NCBI GenBank assembly: GCA_022340665.1
Contig: JAJDNM010000148.1
Location: 1-64,000, forward strand
Origin: Acidobacteriota bacterium
Lineage (GTDB): Bacteria; Acidobacteriota; Thermoanaerobaculia; Thermoanaerobaculales; Sulfomarinibacteraceae
DNA: 64,000 bases
Reading direction: 5' to 3'
Shown here piece after piece: positions 1-8,379 of this stretch (position 1 is its first letter; the number at the start of each line of letters is the position of its first letter). Position numbers and translations under genes: made by a program. The notes under the pieces are model-generated. The model saw only the letters and a list, made by a program, of their open reading frames with translations. It was not told the DNA's origin and made no database searches.

Positions 1-1668
1 CCCCGCATGTTGACGCTCGCATTCGTTCTCGCGGCTGGTCTTCAAACGACAACCACGGTGATCTCACCTGCCGAGCTCTGGGACTCGTGGCCGGGCGAGC
101 GCTTCGTTCAGACCCCTGCGCCCTGTCTCCGCCCAGCGGAACTGACGGCGGAGCTGGAGCGTCTCGCGCGTCGTTACCCCGGGAAAATCCGGCTCGAGGA
201 GATTGGCCGCTCGTTCGCTGGTCGGCCAATTCATATGCTGAGCGTCGGCAACGGACGCCGCACCGTTCTGCTCTGGTCCCAGATGCACGGCGACGAGCCG
301 TCCGCGACGCCCGCCCTGCTCGACATGGCTGATTTTCTGCTCTCGCGGGAGAACCAGCCTGAAGTTGCGGCGATCCTCGGAGACCTCACCCTGCTGATGA
401 TCCCGATGCTCAACCCGGACGGTTCAGAGATCTACGTCCGGCACAATCTCCAGGCCATCGACATCAACCGGGACGCTCTCCATCTCGCGACTCCGGAGGG
501 AAGGGTGCTGAAGGCGATTCGAGACCGGTACGAGCCGATTCTCGGGTTCAACCTGCACGATCAGAACCGGCGAACGGCGGTGGGGGATACCGGTGTCCTG
601 GCGTCGAACGCCGTGCTGGCAGTGGCGGGGGATGCCGACGGGACGGTCACGCCCGGACGTTTGCTCGCCATGCGGGCGTGCTCGGCAATTGTCGAAACCC
701 TGGCGCCGTTCACGCCGGGTGGAACGGCCCGTTTCGACGAGGACTGGAACCCGCGCGCCTTCGGCGACAACATGACGGCCTGGGGAACCCCGGTAGTACT
801 CATCGAGAGTGGCGGCCTTCTGCCGGGGCACGATTCCGAGGACCTGACACGCCTCAATTTCGTGGCCCTTCTGACGGTGCTGCGAGAGTTGGTCCGCAAC
901 GACCTTCAGGACTACGACCCTCAGATCTACAGAGACCTCCCCCGCAACAGGAGGAATGCGTGGGCCGATTACGTTGTGCGTGGGGGATTCATCCGCCAGC
1001 CCGGATTCGATCGGCCCTACCGAGCCGACCTGGCGTTCAACCGTACGGTGGACGATCGTGATGCCGCCGGCTGCGCCACCGGCAATCCCACGCATACCTA
1101 CATCGTCGATATCGGGGACGCCGGATTCGTGGGAGCGAGTCACGAGATCGACGCGGTCGGCAGCCTGCTGCTCGCACCGTTCGTCGCAGGGGTCGACGGA
1201 TGGTCGGCGCGAAAGTGGATGGACCAAGGGGTGCTGGCAGACCTGGCCCGTCTCGGCGTTGGCACCGTGATCTGGCGGGTGTCCGTGCGAAAGGCAGAGG
1301 CTGCAGAATCCCTCGCGCGCGGGCTCGACGGGGTGGGCAGGGCGCGTCTCGAGATCGTGTCGACAGGCGACGAGATGCCGTGGCTCGAATTGGCGGGACC
1401 CCCGGCGGTCCCCGAATCCGACCTCCTGTCCGAAATCGTACGGGCGCTGACCGGTGGATCCGAGGCAGAGGAGTCGCCGAGCGCGGAGAACCTCGGTCGA
1501 CTTTCCTGGAATGGCGAACGGCCTCCTCGCCAGCCGGTTCTGCGGCGCGGCAGACCGGCGTCCTTCGTCCTGCTCTCCCCAACGTTCGACGGCAAGATAG
1601 ACCCGGCCGCCGCACGTCTCGTCTCGGTGTACATAGATGGAGTCGGAGTTCTGGGAGGAGCGCGATGA
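1..1668 (+). CDS. M14 family zinc carboxypeptidase, 5' end probably outside the window
   Basis: Zinc exopeptidase of the M14 fold. Numbering from the first ATG at 7, the zinc and catalytic residues are H94 and E97 (motif HGDE), N154-R155 (DINRD, carboxylate binding), H184 (NLHDQ) and E267 (IESGG). The protein is about 550 residues, so a C-terminal domain of roughly 280 residues follows the catalytic core. ATG 7 gives a hydrophobic start without a basic n-region, and the frame is open to base 1, so the true start may lie upstream. Its stop overlaps the start of the peptidoglycan-hydrolase fusion (ATGA at 1665-1668), which implies translational coupling. From that context I infer action on peptidoglycan stem peptides, for example removal of diaminopimelate from gamma-D-Glu. 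The family also includes general peptidases, so the substrate is not proven. Confidence 0.85.
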   Translation, partial: PRMLTLAFVLAAGLQTTTTVISPAELWDSWPGERFVQTPAPCLRPAELTAELERLARRYPGKIRLEEIGRSFAGRPIHMLSVGNGRRTVLLWSQMHGDEPSATPALLDMADFLLSRENQPEVAAILGDLTLLMIPMLNPDGSEIYVRHNLQAIDINRDALHLATPEGRVLKAIRDRYEPILGFNLHDQNRRTAVGDTGVLASNAVLAVAGDADGTVTPGRLLAMRACSAIVETLAPFTPGGTARFDEDWNPRAFGDNMTAWGTPVVLIESGGLLPGHDSEDLTRLNFVALLTVLRELVRNDLQDYDPQIYRDLPRNRRNAWADYVVRGGFIRQPGFDRPYRADLAFNRTVDDRDAAGCATGNPTHTYIVDIGDAGFVGASHEIDAVGSLLLAPFVAGVDGWSARKWMDQGVLADLARLGVGTVIWRVSVRKAEAAESLARGLDGVGRARLEIVSTGDEMPWLELAGPPAVPESDLLSEIVRALTGGSEAEESPSAENLGRLSWNGERPPRQPVLRRGRPASFVLLSPTFDGKIDPAAARLVSVYIDGVGVLGGAR

Positions 1669-4600
1669 ACATTCGAGGCCTGGACCGATGGCTCGTGGCG
1701 GTCGGTTTTGTGGCTCTGGCGGCAACCATCGGAGGGTACTCCGAAGAGACAGATGGAATGGAGCTGTCGAGATCGCAGAAGGACTGGGTAGCCACAACAC
1801 TGGCCTCGATGAGCCTGGAGGAGAAGGCGGCCCAGATGATCATGGTCGCCGAAACCGGCTGGCCCCGAAACCCGCGTTCGAAGGTTGCTCTCGAGCTTGT
1901 CGAGGCGGTCCGGGACAGGGGCGTGGGCGGCGTTGTGCTGATGCGGTCGGAGACCGACACGATTCCGCGCCTGCTCAACCGGCTCCAGAGCGAGGCTGAG
2001 ATTCCACTGTTGGTGGCGATGGACGTCGAGCGCAGCCTGTCATTCCGTGTCGAGCGCGGTACTGTCGATCTTCCATACGCAATGGCGGTGGGTGCGACCC
2101 GCTCCGAGGAGGCGGCGCGGTTCTTCGGCGAGGTGACGGCCCGCGAAGGGCGGGCTCTGGGGATCCACTGGGCCTTCGCACCGGTGCTCGATGTCAACAA
2201 CAATCCGGACAACCCGGTGATCAACATCCGCTCGTTCGGAGAGGACCCGACACTGGTCGGCAGGCTCGGTGCGGCGTTCATCGGGGGCGCGCGAAGCGGC
2301 GGTATCCTGACCACCGCCAAGCACTTCCCGGGCCACGGCGACACCTCCGTCGACAGCCACGTCGATATGCCGGCGATCGCCGGAGACAGGAACCGTCTGA
2401 AAACGATAGAGTGGCCACCCTTCAAAGCGGCGATTGCAGCCGGGGTGGACTCGGTGATGGTTGGTCACCTGGCGGTGCCGTCACTCGAGCCAACCGGTCT
2501 GCCCGCCACACTTTCACCGGTCCTCAACGAGAACATATTGCGCGGCGAGATGGGCTTCGACGGCCTGATCGTGACCGACGCGATGCGGATGGAGGGGGTC
2601 GGCTCGGCCTGGATGGGCGAGGCCACGATCGAGGCAGTGCGATCGGGCTCCGATGTGATCCTCATGCCGCCCGATCTGAGGGTGGCCCATCAGTCGATCG
2701 TACGCGGCGTCCGGGAGGGCTTGATCGACGAGGTGCGGATCGACCGGTCGGTGCGACGCATCCTCGAGGTGAAGGCGAAGCTCGGGCTTCACGAATCGCG
2801 CCTGGTGGATCCGGACGCCGGGGCTCTCCAGGTCGGTCGGCCGGAGGACAATCGTCGCGCAAAGGAGATCGCGGAAGCCTCCATCACCGTGGTGCGAAAC
2901 GAAGGTGGTGTGCTGCCGCTCGCAGCGGAGGAGAAGCTCAAGATCCTGCACCTCGTCTTGCCGGACGAGTCGGGAGTCCCGGCGTCCGAGTTCAAGGAGC
3001 GGCGAGTCTCCGTCAGTACCGTGAATCTGGGTGACGAAATCCTGGACGCGAAGGCCGACGAGATCGTGAGAAAGGTGAGGCGTTTTACCCATGTGGTGGT
3101 GTCGGCGAGGTACTACCGCGAGTCGATCGCCGACAGCCTGGTGCGAATGCTGGAGCGAGTCGTAGACACCCGCGTACCGGTCATCGTCGCGTCGTTCGGC
3201 GATCCCTATCTCCTGCGGGACCTTCCCGAGGTGCCGGTCTACCTTTGCGCGTTCGGCACCTCGGAGGTGAGCCGGCGCGCGGCAGCGCCGGTGCTCTTCG
3301 GTGAGGTCGATGTTGGTGGAAAGCTGCCGGTGACGCTCTCCGACGAGTACGCTTTCGGTTACGGCCTCGAGATCCCGAGGCGAGCCATGACGCTTCGAAC
3401 CGCCCGCCCGGAGGATGCCGGCTTCCGTCAGGGGGGGATGGACGAAGTTGATCGTGTGCTCGACGAGTTCGTGGCTAGGGGAGCCTTCCCCGGGGGGGTG
3501 GTGGCGGTCGGCCATCACGGTGCCCTCGTCCACCTCCATCCTTTCGGGAAGCTGTCCTACGACGACGATGCGCCGGCGGTTGCGGCCGACACGATCTACG
3601 ATCTTGCCAGCCTGACGAAGGTGGTGGCGACCACGACCATGGCGATGATCATGGTCGACGAAGGGCGCCTCGATCTCGACGAGAAGGTTCAGGACTACCT
3701 GCCGCTCTTCCAGGGTCCGGGCAAGGACAAGGTGACGGTTCGCCACCTGCTGACCCACCGCTCGGGAATCGACTGGTGGGCTCCGCTGTACGAGGAGCTA
3801 CAGGGTCCGGAGGCCTATCTGCAGCGCATCCAGGAAATGGATCTGGTGTACGAGCCGGGAACGGACTTCAAGTACAGCGACCTCGGGATGATTCTCCTCG
3901 GCGAGATACTGCAGAGGGTGTCCGGACAACCGCTCGAAGAGTTCGTGCGGGAAAGGGTTTTCGAGCCGTTGAAGATGGCCGACACCCTCTACCGGCCGGG
4001 CGCGGATCTGTTGCCGCGAATCGCCCCGACCGAGTTTGACGCCTGGCGGGGCCGCATGATCCGTGGCGACGTCCACGACGAGAATGCGTTCGCCCTGGGC
4101 GGAGTCGCTCCGCATGCCGGTCTCTTTTCGACCGCGGGCGATCTCGCTCGATTCGCGCAGATGCTCGTCAACGGCGGGGTGCTCGAGCACCATCGCATCA
4201 TATCCCGGGAGACGGTCGGGTTGTTCACCCGCAAGGCCGGTGATGAGGGCTCGACACGGGCCCTCGGCTGGGACACCAAATCGCCCGAAAACTCCACCGC
4301 CGGATCCTACTTTTCTCCCCGCTCCTTCGGCCACACGGGGTTCACCGGAACCTCGATCTGGATCGATCCGGATCGTGAGCTGTTCCTGATCCTGCTCACC
4401 AACCGGGTCCACCCGACACGGGAGAATCAGCTTATTCGCGAGGCTCGGCCGGCAGTGGCCGATGCGGTCGTCAACGCCCTGACCGACGAGTATCGCGAGC
4501 TGCCCGACGTCCCCTCGCAGGTGGTCGAGGTCGGGCTGGATCGGGTGGCGAAGGGTGAGGATCACGGTCTTCGCGGGAAGAAGCTCGGACTGATCGTCCA

Positions 4601-5666
4601 CGCCGCGTCGGTAACGGCGGACGGCCGGCACGCGATCGACGTGATGCACGACGCAAAGCTCGACGTGGCTCGGCTCTTCACCCCGGAGCACGGCTTGCGC
4701 AGCCGGGCGGCGGCCGGTGAGCACGTCGAGAACGGCAGGGATCCCGAGAGTGGACTGCCGGTGGTCAGCCTCTACGGCGACCGGCGCAAACCGACGTCCA
4801 AGGACCTGGAGGGACTCGACGCTCTGGTCTTCGATCTTCAGGGCGCGGGCGTGCGCTTCTACACCTACGTCAGCACGCTGATCCTGACCCTCGAATCAGC
4901 GGCCGAGGCCGGGATCGATTTCATCGTGCTCGACCGTCCGAACCCATTGGGTGGCGAACGGATCGAGGGGCCCATGAGCGCGCCGCGCGACGAGGTTCCG
5001 GAGAGCTTCGTCAACTTGGCTCCGGGGCCGATGGTGCACGGACTGACCCTGGGGGAGATGGCTCGCTACGTCAATCAGGGACTGGAGAAGCCGGCCCGTC
5101 TGACAGTCGTGCCGATGAAGGGTTGGGATCGAGACATGACCTGGGTGGACACCGGTCGTACCTGGGTGCCGCCGTCTCCCAATCTGCGCAGTGCAGAGGC
5201 AGCCATCGCCTATCCGGGGGTTTGCCTGCTGGAGGCTTCGACCGTTTCCGCCGGTCGGGGGACGGAGAGCCCGTTCCTGTACTTTGGCGCCCCGTGGATC
5301 GATCCGGAGGAGCTTCGGGTGTCGGTGCCCGGATTCGAGCTCGAGCCAGTGACCTTCACCCCTACCGCGTCGCCGGCCGCGCCGAATCCCAAGTTTCTCG
5401 ACCGGGAGTGTCGAGGGATGCGGGTCCATGTCACCGATCCAGTGAAGGCCGAACCCTACAGGCTCGGGGTCGAGCTGCTGGTCGCTCTTCAGGGTCACGA
5501 GGAGTTCGGATGGAGGCGGGACGGCGAGGCCCTGACATGGCTGGTCGGCACCCGCCGCCTGCTTGACGATCTGAGACGCGGCAAGACTGCTCAAGAGATC
5601 ATCGACATCGACCGTGAGGCTCACGACATCTGGCGCCGCACGCGCGAGTCGTCTCTTCTGTACTGA
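1665..5666 (+). CDS. nagZ: Triple fusion: NagZ-type GH3 glucosaminidase, serine beta-lactamase-fold (AmiE-like) domain, NamZ/DUF1343 exo-muramidase
   Basis: Predicted exported 1333-residue peptidoglycan hydrolase. Residues 1-25 look like a signal peptide. Residues about 35-375 are a NagZ GH3 domain: KHFPGHGDT at 219-227 with the D230-S-H232 loop, and nucleophile D305 in IVTDAM. Residues about 400-570 are the GH3 C-terminal domain. Residues about 590-940 are a beta-lactamase fold with S649-L-T-K652, Y737-S-D and H890-T-G. Residues about 955-1333 are DUF1343 (GH171, NamZ) with FTPEHGL at 1005-1011 and a DLQGAGVRFYTY stretch. In Bacillus subtilis the same three activities (NagZ, AmiE, NamZ) are separate neighbouring genes, so this is a natural fusion of a known pathway. 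GGGAGGAG at 1653-1660 supports ATG 1665; the frame is open further upstream, but over the M14 gene. Confidence 0.93.
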   Translation: MNIRGLDRWLVAVGFVALAATIGGYSEETDGMELSRSQKDWVATTLASMSLEEKAAQMIMVAETGWPRNPRSKVALELVEAVRDRGVGGVVLMRSETDTIPRLLNRLQSEAEIPLLVAMDVERSLSFRVERGTVDLPYAMAVGATRSEEAARFFGEVTAREGRALGIHWAFAPVLDVNNNPDNPVINIRSFGEDPTLVGRLGAAFIGGARSGGILTTAKHFPGHGDTSVDSHVDMPAIAGDRNRLKTIEWPPFKAAIAAGVDSVMVGHLAVPSLEPTGLPATLSPVLNENILRGEMGFDGLIVTDAMRMEGVGSAWMGEATIEAVRSGSDVILMPPDLRVAHQSIVRGVREGLIDEVRIDRSVRRILEVKAKLGLHESRLVDPDAGALQVGRPEDNRRAKEIAEASITVVRNEGGVLPLAAEEKLKILHLVLPDESGVPASEFKERRVSVSTVNLGDEILDAKADEIVRKVRRFTHVVVSARYYRESIADSLVRMLERVVDTRVPVIVASFGDPYLLRDLPEVPVYLCAFGTSEVSRRAAAPVLFGEVDVGGKLPVTLSDEYAFGYGLEIPRRAMTLRTARPEDAGFRQGGMDEVDRVLDEFVARGAFPGGVVAVGHHGALVHLHPFGKLSYDDDAPAVAADTIYDLASLTKVVATTTMAMIMVDEGRLDLDEKVQDYLPLFQGPGKDKVTVRHLLTHRSGIDWWAPLYEELQGPEAYLQRIQEMDLVYEPGTDFKYSDLGMILLGEILQRVSGQPLEEFVRERVFEPLKMADTLYRPGADLLPRIAPTEFDAWRGRMIRGDVHDENAFALGGVAPHAGLFSTAGDLARFAQMLVNGGVLEHHRIISRETVGLFTRKAGDEGSTRALGWDTKSPENSTAGSYFSPRSFGHTGFTGTSIWIDPDRELFLILLTNRVHPTRENQLIREARPAVADAVVNALTDEYRELPDVPSQVVEVGLDRVAKGEDHGLRGKKLGLIVHAASVTADGRHAIDVMHDAKLDVARLFTPEHGLRSRAAAGEHVENGRDPESGLPVVSLYGDRRKPTSKDLEGLDALVFDLQGAGVRFYTYVSTLILTLESAAEAGIDFIVLDRPNPLGGERIEGPMSAPRDEVPESFVNLAPGPMVHGLTLGEMARYVNQGLEKPARLTVVPMKGWDRDMTWVDTGRTWVPPSPNLRSAEAAIAYPGVCLLEASTVSAGRGTESPFLYFGAPWIDPEELRVSVPGFELEPVTFTPTASPAAPNPKFLDRECRGMRVHVTDPVKAEPYRLGVELLVALQGHEEFGWRRDGEALTWLVGTRRLLDDLRRGKTAQEIIDIDREAHDIWRRTRESSLLY

Positions 5667-5698
5667 TTGACGGATCAACCTACGAGGAGGCACGTCAC

Positions 5699-6742
5699 AT
5701 GGACTGGAATCGACGTCAACTGCTGCAGCTCGGAGGGGCGGCTCTCGCCGCCGGAACGCTGCCGGCGCTGGCCGAGCCGGCGGACACTGGGAGCGCCATC
5801 ATCAAACCGAAGCGCCTGAAAGAGGGCGATGTCGTGGGTTTGATCAGTCCGGCAAGCGCGACTTTTCGAAAGCAACGCGCCGAAATCGCCCGAGAAAACA
5901 TGGCGGCTCTCGGGCTTCGGGTCCAATTCGGCGATCACCTGTTCGACCGCTACGGCTCTCTCGGCGGACGGGACGAGGACCGGGCCGCCGACATCAATCA
6001 CTTCTTCGGGGATTCGGAGGTGCGAGCCGTGTTGGCGCAGGGCGGCGGCTGGGGCTGCAACCGGCTCCTGCCTTTGCTCGATTACGATCTGATTCGCAAG
6101 AACCCCAAGATAGTCATGGGTTTCAGTGACATCACCGGCCTGCTCCTAGGCATTCACGCCAAGACGGGTCTGGTCACGTTTCACGGACAGACGGGCGGCT
6201 CCAGTTGGAGCGAGTTCAGCACCGACTATGCCAAGCGCCTGATCTTCGATGGCGAAGCGGTGACCATGCGAAACCGGATCAGCGAAGAAGATCGGCTGGT
6301 ACAGGTCGAGAACCGGGTTCTCACCATCACGTCCGGCAAGGCACGAGGCCGGCTGATCGGCGGCAACCTGACGATTCTCACGACTTTGATGGGATCGGAC
6401 TACCTTCCGGATTTCAACGGTTGCATTCTGTTTGTCGAGGACCTGAACGAACAGGTCTATCGGATCGACCGCATGCTGACCCAGCTCAAATTGGCGGGGG
6501 TGCTGGATCGGATCGCCGGTTTCGTGTTCGGCCGATGCACCAGATGCGATCCGGGAGACGGCTACGGGTCGTTGACCCTCGAGCAGGTCTTCGACGACCA
6601 TGTCGCACCTCTCGGCATTCCCGCCTGGTATGGCTCGATGATTGGCCACATCAAACATCAGTTCACCGTGCCGCTGGGGATAGAAGCCGAGATAGATGCG
6701 GATGAGGGCACCATAAAGCTGTTGGAATCTGCGGTCGTTTAG
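5699..6742 (+). CDS. ldcA: LD-carboxypeptidase (peptidase S66 family)
   Basis: Serine carboxypeptidase that cleaves the L,D bond before the terminal D-Ala of muropeptide tetrapeptides. The catalytic triad of S66 can be seen: S143 in GFSD, E247 in FVEDLNE and H317 in IGHIKHQ. The N-terminus (NRRQLLQLGG, then a hydrophobic stretch ending ALA-EP at about 26) is a plausible Tat signal, so the enzyme probably works in the periplasm; classic LdcA is cytoplasmic. AGGAGG at 5685-5690 fixes the start. It lies 32 bp after the NagZ/NamZ fusion and probably shares its transcript, giving a run of carboxypeptidase, glycosidases and LD-carboxypeptidase. MccF-like immunity proteins are related, but the context favours muropeptide trimming. 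Confidence 0.92.
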   Translation: MDWNRRQLLQLGGAALAAGTLPALAEPADTGSAIIKPKRLKEGDVVGLISPASATFRKQRAEIARENMAALGLRVQFGDHLFDRYGSLGGRDEDRAADINHFFGDSEVRAVLAQGGGWGCNRLLPLLDYDLIRKNPKIVMGFSDITGLLLGIHAKTGLVTFHGQTGGSSWSEFSTDYAKRLIFDGEAVTMRNRISEEDRLVQVENRVLTITSGKARGRLIGGNLTILTTLMGSDYLPDFNGCILFVEDLNEQVYRIDRMLTQLKLAGVLDRIAGFVFGRCTRCDPGDGYGSLTLEQVFDDHVAPLGIPAWYGSMIGHIKHQFTVPLGIEAEIDADEGTIKLLESAVV

Positions 6743-6897
6743 GTCCCGCAATTCCATCTCGGGCGTGGGCTCACGGCCATGCGGCTAAACGGCTGCACGA
6801 CATGCGCGGTTGTCCAGCGCTTTTTCGCGAAGCGCCGTAGAGCCGTGGTTGGATGGGTGGTGGAACCCGTAAAGCCGTTTGCCGGTTACTGGGTTCG

Positions 6898-8277
6898 TCA
6901 GGGCTTTCTAGGGAACAACAGAATTGCATCCGCATTGCGGCGGGCGCTGCCGCCCGACGGACGATTCGCGATCTTGCCGTCAATGACCATTGTGGTCGAT
7001 CCGCCGCCGTCCAGGTTGATCGCCGAGACGCACCCGAGCTCGACCATGAGATCGGTCAGCTCCGGCAGGGACATGCCGACGCTCTCCCGGGGCTGGCGGC
7101 CGTCCACGGTGACGAACAGCAGGGTGCCATCGGCCCGGACACCGGCTGCCGTCCGCGGATGGCGGGCGAGGTAGAAGGAGTTGGAAATGGACTCTACTTC
7201 TGGCTCTTCGAGACGGGTGCCCTTCCACAGCAGGAGCGGACCGCCGCTGACGATGTCCTCTACCTGATCCCATTCGCGTTCGGGGTCGGGCAGGAGCGGC
7301 TCGATGGCCGTTTCAACGGACACCCGTGATCGGGGTCGGAATTTGGGCAGCAGTGCCTGGGTACGATCGGCACCGATCGACAGCACCATCCCTCCGGGCG
7401 GGATCGTCGTGCTGCCGGAGCCGTTCAGAATCTCGGCAACGCGCCCGTCCAGGATCGTGATCTCGGCTCCCTCGGCGGACGTGAGCGTCGTGCGGTGGAA
7501 ATCAGGTGTGAAGAGAATGACCTCGTCCGAGCCGCGATTCCGGTTGAGCCCGTCGAGCGGAATGCGCTCGCCTCCGTCGAGGTGAACCTCGCCATGGAAA
7601 GACAGTCTTCCAAAGACTGAATTGACCTTTCCCTCGCGTTCGAAGAAACCGACGGCGGCACGTCCCCGGTCGGGCTCGGAGATCAACCGGCCGTTGATCT
7701 GCAGGGTGCCGCGAGAGTCTCCGGCGAAAAGACCTTTCATGGAGAAGTAACCGCCGTTGATAGCCGCCAAGGCGCCGAGCCGTCGGGCGAGGTCCGCGGT
7801 TGTCTCGAGTCCGATGGCCGTGTCGTAGGCGTGCGCCACCCGAACCTCGACCAGTGTCGGGTCTGCCTCGAGAACGTGGATTGACCAGGGTCCGTTGGCG
7901 TGGGTCTGGTCGTGCGAAACCTCCCGGATCTCGAGCGGCGGTGAGAATCCCCGCTCGAGCAGTCGTTGTCGCAGGTCCTCGGCCTCGGTTCGGTGGGGGA
8001 GGCCAGGAGTGACGATGTAGTACTCATCGCCGAAGCTGATCGGGAAGGCGGTGAAGCCGTTCTCCTGAAGGCGTTCGAGGGCAAGATCGGCATCGGCCTG
8101 GCGCTCGAACTCGCCTATGACGATCCGGTAGGTTGCCGCAGTCGCAACATCGCCCTTGGAGATGACGAGGTGGCGCAGGCCCGGAGCCACAGCTTCGATC
8201 GACTGCGCGGCGCCTCCGACGGCCGTCGTACTGAGGAGTGCGACGAGCACAAGGATTGGCGCATGGGTTCTTTTCAA
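6898..8277 (-). CDS. SPOR domain plus phosphodiester glycosidase (NAGPA/DUF2233) protein
   Basis: Exported protein of 459 residues. A signal peptide (KRTHAPILVLVALLS, cleavage near AAQS) is followed at about 40-120 by a SPOR-like repeat (YRIVIGEFERQADADLALERL and YYIVTPGLPHRTEAEDLRQRL). SPOR domains bind glycan strands stripped of stem peptides. The C-terminal half is the phosphodiester glycosidase domain with INGGYF and the closing NLDGGGSTTMVIDG motif. I chose a TTG start at 8277 because AGGAG sits six bases before it and because the signal peptide begins there; the longer reading from 8328 adds a charged leader without a ribosome site. It is the last gene of a minus-strand run after the epimerase, kinase and SSS transporter. 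A role in freeing sugars from wall phosphodiesters is inference. Confidence 0.85.
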   Translation of the reverse strand: MKRTHAPILVLVALLSTTAVGGAAQSIEAVAPGLRHLVISKGDVATAATYRIVIGEFERQADADLALERLQENGFTAFPISFGDEYYIVTPGLPHRTEAEDLRQRLLERGFSPPLEIREVSHDQTHANGPWSIHVLEADPTLVEVRVAHAYDTAIGLETTADLARRLGALAAINGGYFSMKGLFAGDSRGTLQINGRLISEPDRGRAAVGFFEREGKVNSVFGRLSFHGEVHLDGGERIPLDGLNRNRGSDEVILFTPDFHRTTLTSAEGAEITILDGRVAEILNGSGSTTIPPGGMVLSIGADRTQALLPKFRPRSRVSVETAIEPLLPDPEREWDQVEDIVSGGPLLLWKGTRLEEPEVESISNSFYLARHPRTAAGVRADGTLLFVTVDGRQPRESVGMSLPELTDLMVELGCVSAINLDGGGSTTMVIDGKIANRPSGGSARRNADAILLFPRKP

Positions 8278-8300
8278 TTGGATCTCCTGCGTTCTTCCTT

Positions 8301-8373
8301 TGTAGGCGGGTCCTTTAGGGCCCGCCAACGATTGTTGTTTGCGCTCTTCGCGCGCCCTGAAGGACGCGCCTAC
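8301..8373. repeat. Paired inverted REP-like palindromes
   Basis: Two near-identical units of about 24-26 bp face each other. The left (8301-8326) begins TGTAGGCGGGTCC and the right (8350-8373) is the complement of TGTAGGCGCGTCC. Each unit can also fold on itself (GGCGGG with CCCGCC). They sit between the SSS transporter and the SPOR protein. The arrangement resembles bacterial REP/BIME elements, which can stabilise or separate parts of an mRNA. Other copies were not found in this window. Confidence 0.6.
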
Positions 8374-8379
8374 ATAACC

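Noticed and set aside
1200-1664. Frame of the NagZ/NamZ fusion is open 465 bp upstream of its ATG
   Set aside because: The extension overlaps the M14 gene in another frame, is arginine/proline/glycine-rich, and the ATG at 1665 has both a ribosome site and a signal peptide.
424-2425. Long minus-strand open frames opposite the M14 and GH3 genes
   Set aside because: They are low-complexity shadows common in GC-rich DNA; the plus-strand frames carry complete catalytic motifs.
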